Source of the DNA: Kitasatospora azatica KCTC 9699 | GTDB lineage: Bacteria > Actinomycetota > Actinomycetes > Streptomycetales > Streptomycetaceae | DNA: 64,000 bases | Direction: 5' to 3' | Assembly (NCBI RefSeq): GCF_000744785.1 | Contig: NZ_JQMO01000002.1 | Location: forward strand, 372,001 to 436,000 | Part shown: piece after piece, positions 1 through 8,288 of the stretch | Layout of the letters: the number at the start of each line of letters is the position of its first letter | Numbering within the stretch: the stretch's first letter is position 1 | The notes under the pieces: generated by a model | The model's input: only the letters and a program-made list of their open reading frames with translations | Databases searched by the model: none | Told to the model about the DNA's origin: nothing | Program-made: the position numbers and the translations under genes

Positions 1-378
1 GCCGGCGCCGCCGTCGATGCGGACCGCCTCTTCGGAGAACCAGCGGAAGAACTCCGCCGCGTAGGCCACCTCTCCTCTGGCCTCGGCGAGCGGCTTGCCC
101 ATCTCGGCCGTCATCAGGTGGGCGAGTTCGTCGGTGCGGTCGAGGATGATCTCGTAGGCGCGGCGCAGGATCTCGCTGCGGACCCGCGGTGCCGTGCGGG
201 CCCACTCCCCCTGTGCCCGGACCGCCGCGTCCTCCGCGAGCCTGGCGTCCTCGGGGCCCGCGTCGGCGACATGGCAGAGGATCTCGCCGGTCGCGGGGTC
301 GTCTACGGGCAGGGTGGCGCCGTCCGCGGCGTCCACCCAGGCACCGCCGATGAACAACTGCGTGGGTGTGTCGGTCAT
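1..378 (-). CDS. gabD: Succinate-semialdehyde dehydrogenase, N-terminal part (runs off left edge)
   Basis: Only the first 126 codons are inside the window, so the catalytic Cys and Glu cannot be checked. The visible part begins MTDTPTQLFIGGAWVDAADG and continues through DDPATGE, AEMGKPLAEARGE and FFRWFSEEA, the standard N-terminal pattern of NAD(P)-dependent aldehyde dehydrogenases of the succinate-semialdehyde type. The ATG overlaps the TGA of the upstream FAD/Fe-S gene (ATGA), so translation is probably coupled. With the aminotransferase two genes upstream this completes a GABA shunt: transamination to succinate semialdehyde, then oxidation to succinate. Another short-chain semialdehyde remains possible. 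Confidence 0.85.
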   Translation of the reverse strand, partial: MTDTPTQLFIGGAWVDAADGATLPVDDPATGEILCHVADAGPEDARLAEDAAVRAQGEWARTAPRVRSEILRRAYEIILDRTDELAHLMTAEMGKPLAEARGEVAYAAEFFRWFSEEAVRIDGGAG

Positions 379-3269
379 GAGGATTCTCCTGGTCGGTCGG
401 CGGCGGGATCGAGCAGTTCCGCGAGATGCAGGGCGCGGATGCCCCGGTCACCGGCGAGGTGGTCGATCTGGGTGGCGCAGCTGAAGCCGTCGGCCACGAC
501 GACGGCCTGTTGGTCCCGGCCGACGGCGTCCAGCCGCGGTTTCAGGGCCAGTTCGGCGACGGCCATCGAGGTGTCGTAGTGCTGTTCCTCGAAGCCGAAG
601 TTGCCGGCGAGTCCGCAGCAGCCCTCGGCCTCGTCGACCTTCCGTACGCCGAGTCGGCCGAGAAGGTCGCGAGGGTGGCTGCCCTTGAACGTGGCGTACT
701 CGTGGCAGTGGGTCTGCAGCACGACGTCGTCCGGCAGCTCCGGTGGCGTCCAGTCCGGCGTGGCGAGGTCGATCAGGGCGCCGGTGAGGGTGTGGACCCG
801 GGCCGCGACCCGGCTGGCCGCGGGGGTGCCGAGGAGTTCGGGCACGTCACGCCTGAGCGCTGCGGCGCAGCTGGGCTCAGCCACGACGATGGGCCGGTCG
901 TCGCCGTTGTCCAGGCGGGCGACGGTACGGGCCATGATCCTGCGCGCGACGGACAGTTGGCCGGTACTGACCCAGGTCAGGCCGCAGCACAGGCCGTCCT
1001 CCACCGTGCACGGGATGCCGGCGTCGGCGAGCACCCGGCTCGCCGCTCCGGCCACCTCGGGACGGAAGGCGCGGGTGAAGCTGTCGACGAAGAGCAAGGC
1101 CTTCGCCGGTTCACCTGTCCTCGCCGTGCGCAGGGCCTGGCGTAGCGCGTGCCGGGAGGCGAAGGCCGGGATGCTGCGTTTCGTGGTCACGCCTCCCAGG
1201 CGGGCGAGCAGTTTGCCGACCGGTCCGCGCAGCAGCGCGTTGACCGGGCGCGCTGCGTATCCGGCGAGGAGGGAAGTGAGGGGCAGCCAGCCCAGCGAGT
1301 AGTGGGAGCGCGGCCTGAGCCTGGCCTTGTAGTGCTGGTGCAGGAACTCCGCCTTGTAGGTCGCCATGTCGACGCCGACCGGGCAGTCGCTGGAGCACGC
1401 CTTGCAGGAGAGGCACAGGTCGAGGGCGTCGCGCACCTCGGTCGAGCGCCAGCCGTTCTCGACCAGCTCGCCCCGCACCATTTCCTGGAGCAGACGGGCC
1501 CGGCCCCGGGTGGAGTCGTTCTCCTCCCCCGTGGCCCGGTAGCTGGGACACATCACGCCGCCCGCGTCGCTGCGGCAGCGGCCGACCCCGACGCAGCGGC
1601 GTACCGCACCCGCGAAGCCGTCCCCGTCGTGCGGGAAGGAGAAGAGGGTCTCGACGGGCACCACATCGGGGGGCGTGTGCCGTGCGAGGTCAGCGTCCAG
1701 CCGCGCCGGAGCCACGATGACGCCGGGGTTGAGCAGACCCTCGGGGTCGAAGATCCCCTTGAACTCGGCGAACGCCCGGATCATCCGGTGGCTGTACATG
1801 ACCTCCAGCAGCTCGCTACGGGCCCGTCCGTCACCGTGCTCGCCCGACAGGGTGCCTGCGTGCTCGACGACCAGGGCGGCGGCTTCGGAGAGGAACCGTC
1901 GGGTGGCAGTCCGGCCGGTGCCCGTGGCTAGGTCGAAGTCGATGCGCACGTGGACGCAGCCCGCGCCGAAGTGGCCGTACAACACGCCGGTCAGGCCGTG
2001 AGAGGCCAGGAGCTCCCGGAAGTCGCGCAGGTAGGCGGCCAGGTTCTCGGGCGCGACCGCCGCGTCCTCCCAGCCGGGCCAGGACTCCCCGCCGTCCACC
2101 AGGCGCGCGGCGAGCCCGGCGCCGTCCTCTCGGACCCGCCACAGCGAGCGCCGCTCGGCCGCGCTCGCCACGACACGTCCACCGGTCATGCGGCCCCGGG
2201 CCTTGAGCACGTCCAGCAGTTCGGCGGCGCGGGCGTTCACCGCGGCCGCGTCGTCGCCGTCGAGCTCGACGTACAGCCAGGCGCTCCCCTCGGGCAGGCC
2301 GGTGACGGAGTCCGGGCCGCGGCGGGCGCGCATGGTGGCGACGATCGCCTCGTCCATGCCCTCCACAGCCGTGGGGTTCCAGCGCAGGATCTCGGGGACG
2401 TCCTCGGCAGCATCGACGACGTCGTCGTAGCCGAGGGTGAGGAGCGTTGAAGCCTGTGCGGTCGCCACCAGGCGGACCGTCGCTGCGGTGACGACCGCAC
2501 AGGAGCCCTCGGTACCCACCAGTGCGCGGGCCATGTCGAAGCCGCGTTCGGGCAGCAGGTGGTGCAGCTGGTAGCCGGAGACCTGGCGCGGAATGCGGCC
2601 GAGCTCGGTGCGGATCGGGCCGAGGTTGCGAGCGATCAGACTCCGTGCGTCCGCTTCGAGCCGGGCGATGCGCTGGGCGGCGTCCGAGTCGTCGGGGTCT
2701 GCGGCGCGCAGGCCGGTGCGGTCGGCCAGGGCCCGGACGCCGTCGGCCGTCACGATCTCCAGCGCCTCGATGTGGCCGCTGGTACGGCCGTGCCGCACCG
2801 ACCGGTTGCCGCACGCGTCGTTGCCGATCATCCCGCCGACTGTGCAGCGGCTGTGCGAGGACGGGTCGGGCCCGAAGGTGAGCCCGTGCGGGGCGGTTGC
2901 GCCGCACAGCGCGTCGAGGATCACGCCGGCCTCGACACGCGCGGTACGTGCCTGCGGGTCGATGTCCAGGATCCGGTTCATGTACCGGGAGAAGTCCAGG
3001 ACGACGCCCGGTCCGACCGCGTTGCCCGCCATGCTGGTACCGCCACCGCGCGCGGTGACCGGCACGCCCGCCTCCCGGCAGGCCCGCACCACCGCGACCA
3101 CGTCGTCGGCGGAGCTCGGGAAGGCCACGGCCCGCGGCGGCACCCGGTAGTTGGAGGCGTCGTAGGCGTAGGGGCCGGTGGCACCACGGCCGGTCTCCAC
3201 CCGCAGGCCGGGAGCGGTCTCGGCGAGCCGCGCGAGCAGCGGCTCCAGGGCCGTGGCGGTGTCCGTCAT
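375..3269 (-). CDS. FAD-linked dehydrogenase with C-terminal Fe-S/CCG domains (D-2-hydroxyacid dehydrogenase type)
   Basis: A 964-residue fusion. The N-terminal third is a vanillyl-oxidase type FAD domain (VTARGGGTSMAGNAVGPGVV near residue 75, then FGPDPSSHSRCTVGGMIGNDACG). A long FAD-oxidase C domain follows with the SGEHGDG motif. A ferredoxin-like module around residues 560-630 has two cysteine clusters (VMCPSY; CLSCKACSSDCPVG), and the C-terminal CCG domains include EGCCGLAGNFG. This is the architecture of YdiJ/GlpC-fused D-2-hydroxyglutarate or D-lactate dehydrogenases. The ATG at 3269 is chosen because it overlaps the stop of the aminotransferase (ATGA); the open frame extends further upstream but only antisense to that gene. 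In a GABA operon, D-2-hydroxyglutarate or 4-hydroxybutyrate are plausible substrates (inference). Confidence 0.85.
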   Translation of the reverse strand: MTDTATALEPLLARLAETAPGLRVETGRGATGPYAYDASNYRVPPRAVAFPSSADDVVAVVRACREAGVPVTARGGGTSMAGNAVGPGVVLDFSRYMNRILDIDPQARTARVEAGVILDALCGATAPHGLTFGPDPSSHSRCTVGGMIGNDACGNRSVRHGRTSGHIEALEIVTADGVRALADRTGLRAADPDDSDAAQRIARLEADARSLIARNLGPIRTELGRIPRQVSGYQLHHLLPERGFDMARALVGTEGSCAVVTAATVRLVATAQASTLLTLGYDDVVDAAEDVPEILRWNPTAVEGMDEAIVATMRARRGPDSVTGLPEGSAWLYVELDGDDAAAVNARAAELLDVLKARGRMTGGRVVASAAERRSLWRVREDGAGLAARLVDGGESWPGWEDAAVAPENLAAYLRDFRELLASHGLTGVLYGHFGAGCVHVRIDFDLATGTGRTATRRFLSEAAALVVEHAGTLSGEHGDGRARSELLEVMYSHRMIRAFAEFKGIFDPEGLLNPGVIVAPARLDADLARHTPPDVVPVETLFSFPHDGDGFAGAVRRCVGVGRCRSDAGGVMCPSYRATGEENDSTRGRARLLQEMVRGELVENGWRSTEVRDALDLCLSCKACSSDCPVGVDMATYKAEFLHQHYKARLRPRSHYSLGWLPLTSLLAGYAARPVNALLRGPVGKLLARLGGVTTKRSIPAFASRHALRQALRTARTGEPAKALLFVDSFTRAFRPEVAGAASRVLADAGIPCTVEDGLCCGLTWVSTGQLSVARRIMARTVARLDNGDDRPIVVAEPSCAAALRRDVPELLGTPAASRVAARVHTLTGALIDLATPDWTPPELPDDVVLQTHCHEYATFKGSHPRDLLGRLGVRKVDEAEGCCGLAGNFGFEEQHYDTSMAVAELALKPRLDAVGRDQQAVVVADGFSCATQIDHLAGDRGIRALHLAELLDPAADRPGESS

Positions 3270-4534
3270 CGCCGTGCCGCTCCCGATGCGCCGACCTCCA
3301 CCGCGGCCGCCCACGCGCGGAGTCCCTCGTCCACCGCCGTCTCGTCGATCACCAGTGCCGGGATCATCCGCACGACCTGGTTCCAGGCACCGCACAGCAG
3401 CAGAAGCAGGCCCTCGTCGACGGCCGCGCGCTGCACCCGGGCGGCGGTCTCGGGGTCGGGACTGCCGTCCTCGGTGACGAACTCGGTGGCCAGCATCAAC
3501 CCGAGGCCGCGAACGTCGCCGATGGCCGGGGTGCGGTCGGCGACCGCCTCCAGGCCCTGGCGCAGCCGCTTGCCCATGGCTTCGGCGTTCTCCACGAGCC
3601 TCTCGTCGCGGACCACGTCGAGCGTGGCGCAGGCCGCGGCGCAGGCGACGGCGTTGGCGCCGTAGGTACCGCCCTGCGAGCCGGGCCACGCCTTGGTCAT
3701 CAGCGCCTCGGAGGCGGCGATGCCGGACAGCGGGAAGCCGCTGGCCAGGCCCTTGGCGGTGACCAGGATGTCGGGCGTGACACCGAAGTGGTCGTGGCCC
3801 CAGAAGCGGCCGGTGCGGCCCACACCGGTCTGCACCTCGTCGAGGATCAGCAGGAAGCCGTGCCGGTCGGCGCGCTCCCGCAGGCCCTCCAGGAAGGCGC
3901 GGGGCGCGGGAACGTAACCGCCCTCGCCGAGCACCGGCTCCACGATGATCGCGGCCGTGTCGGCGGGCGAGGAGATCGTCTGGAGGGTGTAGTCCAGCTC
4001 CCGCAGGGCGAAGCGGGTCGCGGTCTCCTCGTCCCAGCCGTAGCGGTAGGCGGACGGGAACGGGGTGACGACCACTCCGCTCATCAGCGGGGAGAAGCCG
4101 GACCGGAAGCGGGTGCCGGAGGTGGTCATGGAGGCGGCGGCCACCGTGCGGCCGTGAAAGCCGCCGTGGCAGACGATGACGTTGGGGCGGCCGGTGGCCT
4201 GACGGGCCAGCCGCAGCGCGGACTCCACCGCCTCGCTGCCGGAGTTGCTGAAGAACAGGCTGTCCAGGCCGGCCGGCAGCACGTCGCCCAGCTTCTCCAC
4301 GAGGCGGCGCAGCGGCTGGTGCATGACCGTCGTGTACTGACCGTGGATGAGACTGCCGACCTGCTCCTGTGCGGCCGCCACCACCTTCGGGTGGCAGTGC
4401 CCGGTGCTGGTGACACCGATGCCGGCGGTGAAGTCCAGGTAGCGCCGGCCGTCTTCCCCATAGAGGTGGACGCCCTCTCCGCGGACGGCCACTACCGGGG
4501 TCGCCTGGCGAAGGTGCGGCGATAGGTTCGTCAT
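3266..4534 (-). CDS. gabT: Class III aminotransferase, 4-aminobutyrate type
   Basis: A 422-residue PLP-dependent enzyme expected to move the amino group of GABA (or a related omega-amino acid) to 2-oxoglutarate. Visible signatures are the phosphate-binding NSGSEA (97-102), LDEVQTGVGRTG with the cofactor-binding Asp232, and the PLP lysine at 261 in LVTAKGLASGFP. The start at 4534 is preferred over an in-frame ATG at 4552 because GGGAG lies six bases upstream. It is the first gene of a three-gene operon and is divergent from a PucR regulator. Ornithine, beta-alanine or putrescine as substrate cannot be excluded from sequence alone. Confidence 0.85.
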   Translation of the reverse strand: MTNLSPHLRQATPVVAVRGEGVHLYGEDGRRYLDFTAGIGVTSTGHCHPKVVAAAQEQVGSLIHGQYTTVMHQPLRRLVEKLGDVLPAGLDSLFFSNSGSEAVESALRLARQATGRPNVIVCHGGFHGRTVAAASMTTSGTRFRSGFSPLMSGVVVTPFPSAYRYGWDEETATRFALRELDYTLQTISSPADTAAIIVEPVLGEGGYVPAPRAFLEGLRERADRHGFLLILDEVQTGVGRTGRFWGHDHFGVTPDILVTAKGLASGFPLSGIAASEALMTKAWPGSQGGTYGANAVACAAACATLDVVRDERLVENAEAMGKRLRQGLEAVADRTPAIGDVRGLGLMLATEFVTEDGSPDPETAARVQRAAVDEGLLLLLCGAWNQVVRMIPALVIDETAVDEGLRAWAAAVEVGASGAARR

Positions 4535-4606
4535 GCTCGTCTCCCAGCCCAAAGATCATCGGTGATGGATGCGTGCCGGCCCCTCGAGCATCTCGGAGGT
4601 CCCGAA

Positions 4607-4632
4607 GGCGGACAACGAGTGTTGTGTCCGCC
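4607..4632. promoter_or_regulatory. Imperfect palindrome in the gabT/pucR divergent region
   Basis: The arms GGCGGACA and TGTCCGCC flank a ten-base centre. The element lies midway between the starts of the aminotransferase operon (minus) and the PucR regulator (plus). The position fits an operator for the local regulator, but no binding consensus is known to me, so the role is inferred from symmetry and place. Confidence 0.4.
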
Positions 4633-4772
4633 CCGGGACCCGGCTCTGGACGAAATGTCAGGCCGGCGCCCTCCCCGGCCGGGGGTACCGTCGCTGCAAT
4701 GCCCGATGCGACGCTCTTGCGCAGGTCAGGTGCCGTTTGTCAGAGTGACCGGGCACGTATGGAGGCCACGCC

Positions 4773-6461
4773 GTGAACGCACAGCCCACCGTCCCTCCGC
4801 CGGACGCCAGCGGACCCGCCGAAGACGCCCGACACCACGACCGTCCCTTCAACCCCACGGTCGCGGACGTGCTCGCGCTCCCGGTCTTCGCCGCAGGTCT
4901 GCCAAAGGTCGTCACCGGCGGCTCCGCACTGGACCGTCCCGTGCGCTGGGTGCACATCACCGAGCTCACCGACCCCGCGTCCTTCCTCAAGGGCGGCGAA
5001 CTCGTGCTCACCACGGGGATGCCCCTCCCGGAGGAGCGCACGCTGGTGCGCCGGTACGTCGACGAGCTCGCCGACATCGGAGCCGCCGGCCTGGTGCTGG
5101 AACTCGTCCGGCGCTACCACCGGCCTCCCGACGAACTGACCCGCGCCTGCCGGGCACGCAACCTGCCGCTCATCACGCTCTCACGGGACGTCAACTTCCT
5201 TGAGGTCACCCAGGTCGTCCACGCGCTGATCGTCAGCAACCAGACGACCGCGCTGCGAAGGACCCAGCAGATCCACGAGGTCTTCACCGCCCTGACGCTT
5301 CGCGGTGCCACCCCCGAGGACGTGCTGCGCACCGCGGCGGAGACCTGCGGGCGCACCATGGTCCTGGAGAACCTGGTGCACCAAGCGGTCTTCTGCGCGC
5401 CGTCCGGCGGCCGGACCGTGGAGGAGGCGCTCACCCACTGGGAAGGGCGTTCCCGTGCGACACCCGCATCCGCTGCCCCCGGAGTGCACGGCCCCGAAGG
5501 CTGGCTGGCCGCCCCCGTCGAGTACCGGGGCGAGCGATGGGGCCGCCTGATCATGCTCCCGTTCCCCACACCGGCAACCACCGGCAAGAAGCACCGCGGT
5601 CATGAGCGGCCATTCGATCCCGAAGACGTCACCGTCCTGGACCGAGCGGCGATGGCCCTCACCATCGCCCGTCTCATCCACTCCACCACCTGGGAACGCC
5701 GGGCACACCGCAACGCCCTCACCGACCTGGCCGAACAGCGGCACCGCTCCCCCGGCGAGGCCCGGGCCCGAGCCGAGGCCCTCGGCCTTCCCCTCAGCGG
5801 CAGTTTCCTCGCGGCCCTGGTGGAACTGGGACCCGATGCCGACCATGCCGAAGCGGAGGAACACCTCGCCCAGGAGTTGCGGGCGACCGGCCAGCCGGCA
5901 CTCATCGGCGAGCTGCGCAGCGGGAGCATCGGAGTGCTGCTCGCATTCGGCCGCTCCACGCCGTGGCGGCCCGTCGTCGAACGGCTCGCCCGCGCGGCCA
6001 CGACGGTAGCCCCGCAGGCAGTGGTGAGCGTCGGCTCCGAGATCAACGACCTCTCCCACACCGCCCGTTCCTTCCGCGAGGCGTCCCGCGTCGCAGCGGC
6101 CCTACCGCCCGGATCGTCCTCGGGCAAACCCTTCCACGAACTCTCCGACATCGGCCTGCGACAGCTGCTCTACTCACTGCGCGACGACGTACGGATCCAG
6201 GAGTACGTGGAACGCCAGATCGGCCGCCTCATCGACCACGACGCGCGCCACGGCACCGACCTGGTGACCGTCCTCCACCAGTACCTGGACGCCGCAGGCA
6301 GCAAGACCGCCACCGCCCGGCGCGGCGACCTCGCCCGACAGACCGTCTACTACCGCCTGCGCCAGATCGAACGGCTCCTGGGTTGCGACCTCGAGTCCGG
6401 CCGCCAGCGCACCGAACTGCACGTGGCCCTGACCGCACTCGAAGCCCTACGGCCCCGCTGA
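4773..6461 (+). CDS. PucR-family transcriptional regulator
   Basis: A 562-residue regulator. The N-terminal PucR sensor domain (about 28-150) carries LDRPVRWVHITELTDPASFL and GGELVLTTGMPL. A GGDEF-like central part follows, and the C-terminal PucR helix-turn-helix ends in RQTVYYRLRQIERLLG. Start is GTG with GGAGG seven bases upstream. It is transcribed away from the GABA-type operon, and PucR proteins commonly activate nitrogen-compound catabolism (PucR on purines, GabR-like members on GABA). It is therefore the likely local regulator of the aminotransferase operon. Confidence 0.9.
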   Translation: MNAQPTVPPPDASGPAEDARHHDRPFNPTVADVLALPVFAAGLPKVVTGGSALDRPVRWVHITELTDPASFLKGGELVLTTGMPLPEERTLVRRYVDELADIGAAGLVLELVRRYHRPPDELTRACRARNLPLITLSRDVNFLEVTQVVHALIVSNQTTALRRTQQIHEVFTALTLRGATPEDVLRTAAETCGRTMVLENLVHQAVFCAPSGGRTVEEALTHWEGRSRATPASAAPGVHGPEGWLAAPVEYRGERWGRLIMLPFPTPATTGKKHRGHERPFDPEDVTVLDRAAMALTIARLIHSTTWERRAHRNALTDLAEQRHRSPGEARARAEALGLPLSGSFLAALVELGPDADHAEAEEHLAQELRATGQPALIGELRSGSIGVLLAFGRSTPWRPVVERLARAATTVAPQAVVSVGSEINDLSHTARSFREASRVAAALPPGSSSGKPFHELSDIGLRQLLYSLRDDVRIQEYVERQIGRLIDHDARHGTDLVTVLHQYLDAAGSKTATARRGDLARQTVYYRLRQIERLLGCDLESGRQRTELHVALTALEALRPR

Positions 6462-6534
6462 CGTCCTCGCAGGCTCTTCACAGGTGGCCAGGAGACTGCT
6501 GCTGCGCTCCTGCCGAGGGCTCGTCATAACAGAG

Positions 6535-7848
6535 CTAAACCCATCCAGCTTCAACCTGAGTACGTGGATCAAGTCGTGCGTTGGCCTTCGGGCGGTTGCC
6601 GATTCCGATTGCGGCCACTACGGCCGAAACGGCAGACAGGCCGGCGATGTAGTAGCCGGGCGCGAGGAAGTGGCCGTGCCCGACGAGCCAGGTCGCTACG
6701 TACGGCGCGCTCCCGCCGAACACGGCGCTGGCGAGCTGATAGGCCAGCGCGCTTGCCGAGGTACGGACGCGCGCCGGGAACAACTCGGCGAGCGCCAGGA
6801 TGCTTGTCGTGGAAATGCCGCTGTAGGCGAGTCCGAAGACTCCGACGACGAGGCAGGATTCGAGCACCGTACTGTGCTTCAGCAACGCAAATGCTGGGAT
6901 GGCCCAAGCGCCCAAGCAGAGTGCAGAAGCTACCGCGATGGGCTTCCGTCCGATCCGATCTATGGCTCGCCCGGCCAGGAGGGAACCCACGATCAGAAGG
7001 AGCTGGAGTACCAACTGCACGAACAGGGAGTCGGCGTTGCTGAACCCTGCTGTCGTGACGAGGTATGACACGAGGAACGTACTCATGACGAAGTACGCGA
7101 CCGATTGGGTCATGACCAATCCGATCAAGATCAGCATCGGCTTCTTCGCTACCTTCAGTGCCTGCACCACTGGCATGGATTCTATGTGCCCTTCGGCCTG
7201 CAGAGCAGTGAACACGGGCGACTCGTCCACTCGCAGCCGCAGATACAGACCGACCAATGCGAGTGGCGCTGCTGCAACGAACGGCACTCGCCATGCCCAC
7301 GAGGCCAATTGTTCCGGTGTCGTCGTGGAAGCCATGACCATTGACACCAAGGCGCCGGACGCCGTCCCGAGAGTGACCGATATCCCGGTGAGCGATGCGT
7401 ATCGACCTCGCCGACCCGGGGGCGTGTGTTCGATCACCAAGATGGTCGAGCCGGCGAACTCTCCGCCGGCCGAGAATCCCTGCACCAATCTGCACAGGAC
7501 AAGCAACAGCGGGGCTGCGACGCCGATTTGAGCATAGCTGGGCAACAGGCCCATAACTACTGTACCTGCGCTCATCAACAGTACCGACACGAGGAGTGCT
7601 GAGCGCCGGCCGACTCGATCGCCGAGATGACCGAAGACAATAGCGCCCAACGGACGGAGGAGGAAGCTCACTCCGAAGATCGCGAAGGTGGACAACAGGG
7701 CGGAGGTGGGGTGGGATTTCGGGAAGAAACTGGCCGCGATAGCGGTCGCGAAGAAGCCGTACAGGGCGAAGTCGTACCACTCCACAACGTTGCCGATCGC
7801 GCCGGCCCGGAGCGCTCTTGCTCGTGCGGCAGCATTGCCGTCATTCAT
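6535..7848 (-). CDS. MFS transporter of the metabolite:H+ symporter (MHS) family
   Basis: A 437-residue protein with about 12 hydrophobic segments. It has the MHS signature near the N-terminus (GNVVEWYDFALYGFFATAIA), the loop motif GHLGDRVGRRSALL, and later GRAIDRIGRKPIAV. Members (ProP, ShiA, KgtP, citrate carriers) import osmolytes or organic acids with protons; the substrate is not readable here. The ATG at 7848 has GGGAG six bases upstream. It faces the PucR gene tail to tail and has no enzyme gene beside it. Upstream lies about 240 bp, then an iron-box-like dyad. Confidence 0.9.
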   Translation of the reverse strand: MNDGNAAARARALRAGAIGNVVEWYDFALYGFFATAIAASFFPKSHPTSALLSTFAIFGVSFLLRPLGAIVFGHLGDRVGRRSALLVSVLLMSAGTVVMGLLPSYAQIGVAAPLLLVLCRLVQGFSAGGEFAGSTILVIEHTPPGRRGRYASLTGISVTLGTASGALVSMVMASTTTPEQLASWAWRVPFVAAAPLALVGLYLRLRVDESPVFTALQAEGHIESMPVVQALKVAKKPMLILIGLVMTQSVAYFVMSTFLVSYLVTTAGFSNADSLFVQLVLQLLLIVGSLLAGRAIDRIGRKPIAVASALCLGAWAIPAFALLKHSTVLESCLVVGVFGLAYSGISTTSILALAELFPARVRTSASALAYQLASAVFGGSAPYVATWLVGHGHFLAPGYYIAGLSAVSAVVAAIGIGNRPKANARLDPRTQVEAGWV

Positions 7849-8087
7849 TGGACGCTCCCAGCGTCTCGCAACCGTGTTGATGTCACCGGTGTTGTTCTGT
7901 GCCAGTTGCTCGGCGCTCGACTGCGCCGTGCCTGATCGGTCTCCGCCCACAGGGCCGGAGTGCAGTCGCCGGCACGATGGAAGACAAAAGGCTGGGCACG
8001 AGTTCTCCGATTCGGGCAGGAGCGCGGGGGCGGGAGATGACCCCGGCCCGGACAGGTCGCGGGCGGCCTGACCAGGTAGACCATAGG

Positions 8088-8106
8088 CCAGGCAAGCCTT
8101 ACCTAA
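8088..8106. promoter_or_regulatory. DtxR/DmdR-like iron box
   Basis: The core AGGCAAGCCTTACCT is a 7-1-7 dyad with a single mismatch between half sites. On the minus strand it reads TTAGGTAAGGCTTGCCTGG, 14 of 19 matches to the streptomycete DmdR1 iron-box consensus as I remember it. It overlaps the TAA stop of the truncated L32 frame. The first complete minus-strand gene behind it is the MHS transporter, about 240 bp away. Whether it still controls anything is unknown. Confidence 0.5.
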
Positions 8107-8194
8107 CAAGCTCCTGTTTTGACTGCGGCTGCGTCCACTGGGCCCGGCGGTGCCGCGTGTTGCTGCGGGACATCTTGCGCTTGGGTACGGCCAT
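8099..8194 (-). pseudogene. rpmF: Truncated ribosomal protein L32 (31 codons)
   Basis: A 31-residue frame opens MAVPKRKMSRSNTRHRRAQW, an almost perfect match to the N-terminus of actinobacterial L32, with GGAG upstream of the ATG. Normal L32 has about 57-60 residues. Here the frame leaves the family at residue 21 (TQPQSKQELVR) and ends inside an iron-box-like sequence, so the zinc ribbon or its zinc-free replacement is missing. It is most likely the 5-prime remnant of an alternative L32 paralogue, the sort often under Zur control in Streptomyces. A functional short peptide cannot be ruled out. Confidence 0.7.
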
Positions 8195-8288
8195 GGCGGT
8201 TCTCCTCGTGAGTGGTGGTTATGCGTGGGTGGACACCGCCGGCCGCGTCGAGCGCTTCCACCGCCGCTACGGGGGCGGGCGCGGCTGA

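Noticed and set aside
375..4559. One 1394-codon open frame on the minus strand, suggesting an aminotransferase-dehydrogenase fusion
   Set aside because: Upstream of 3269 the frame is only a GC-rich shadow of the aminotransferase gene in another frame; the ATGA overlap defines the true start of the dehydrogenase.
4738..4772. Plus-strand ATG at 4759 as start of the PucR regulator
   Set aside because: That ATG is in another frame; GTG at 4773 has GGAGG at proper spacing and matches the family N-terminus.
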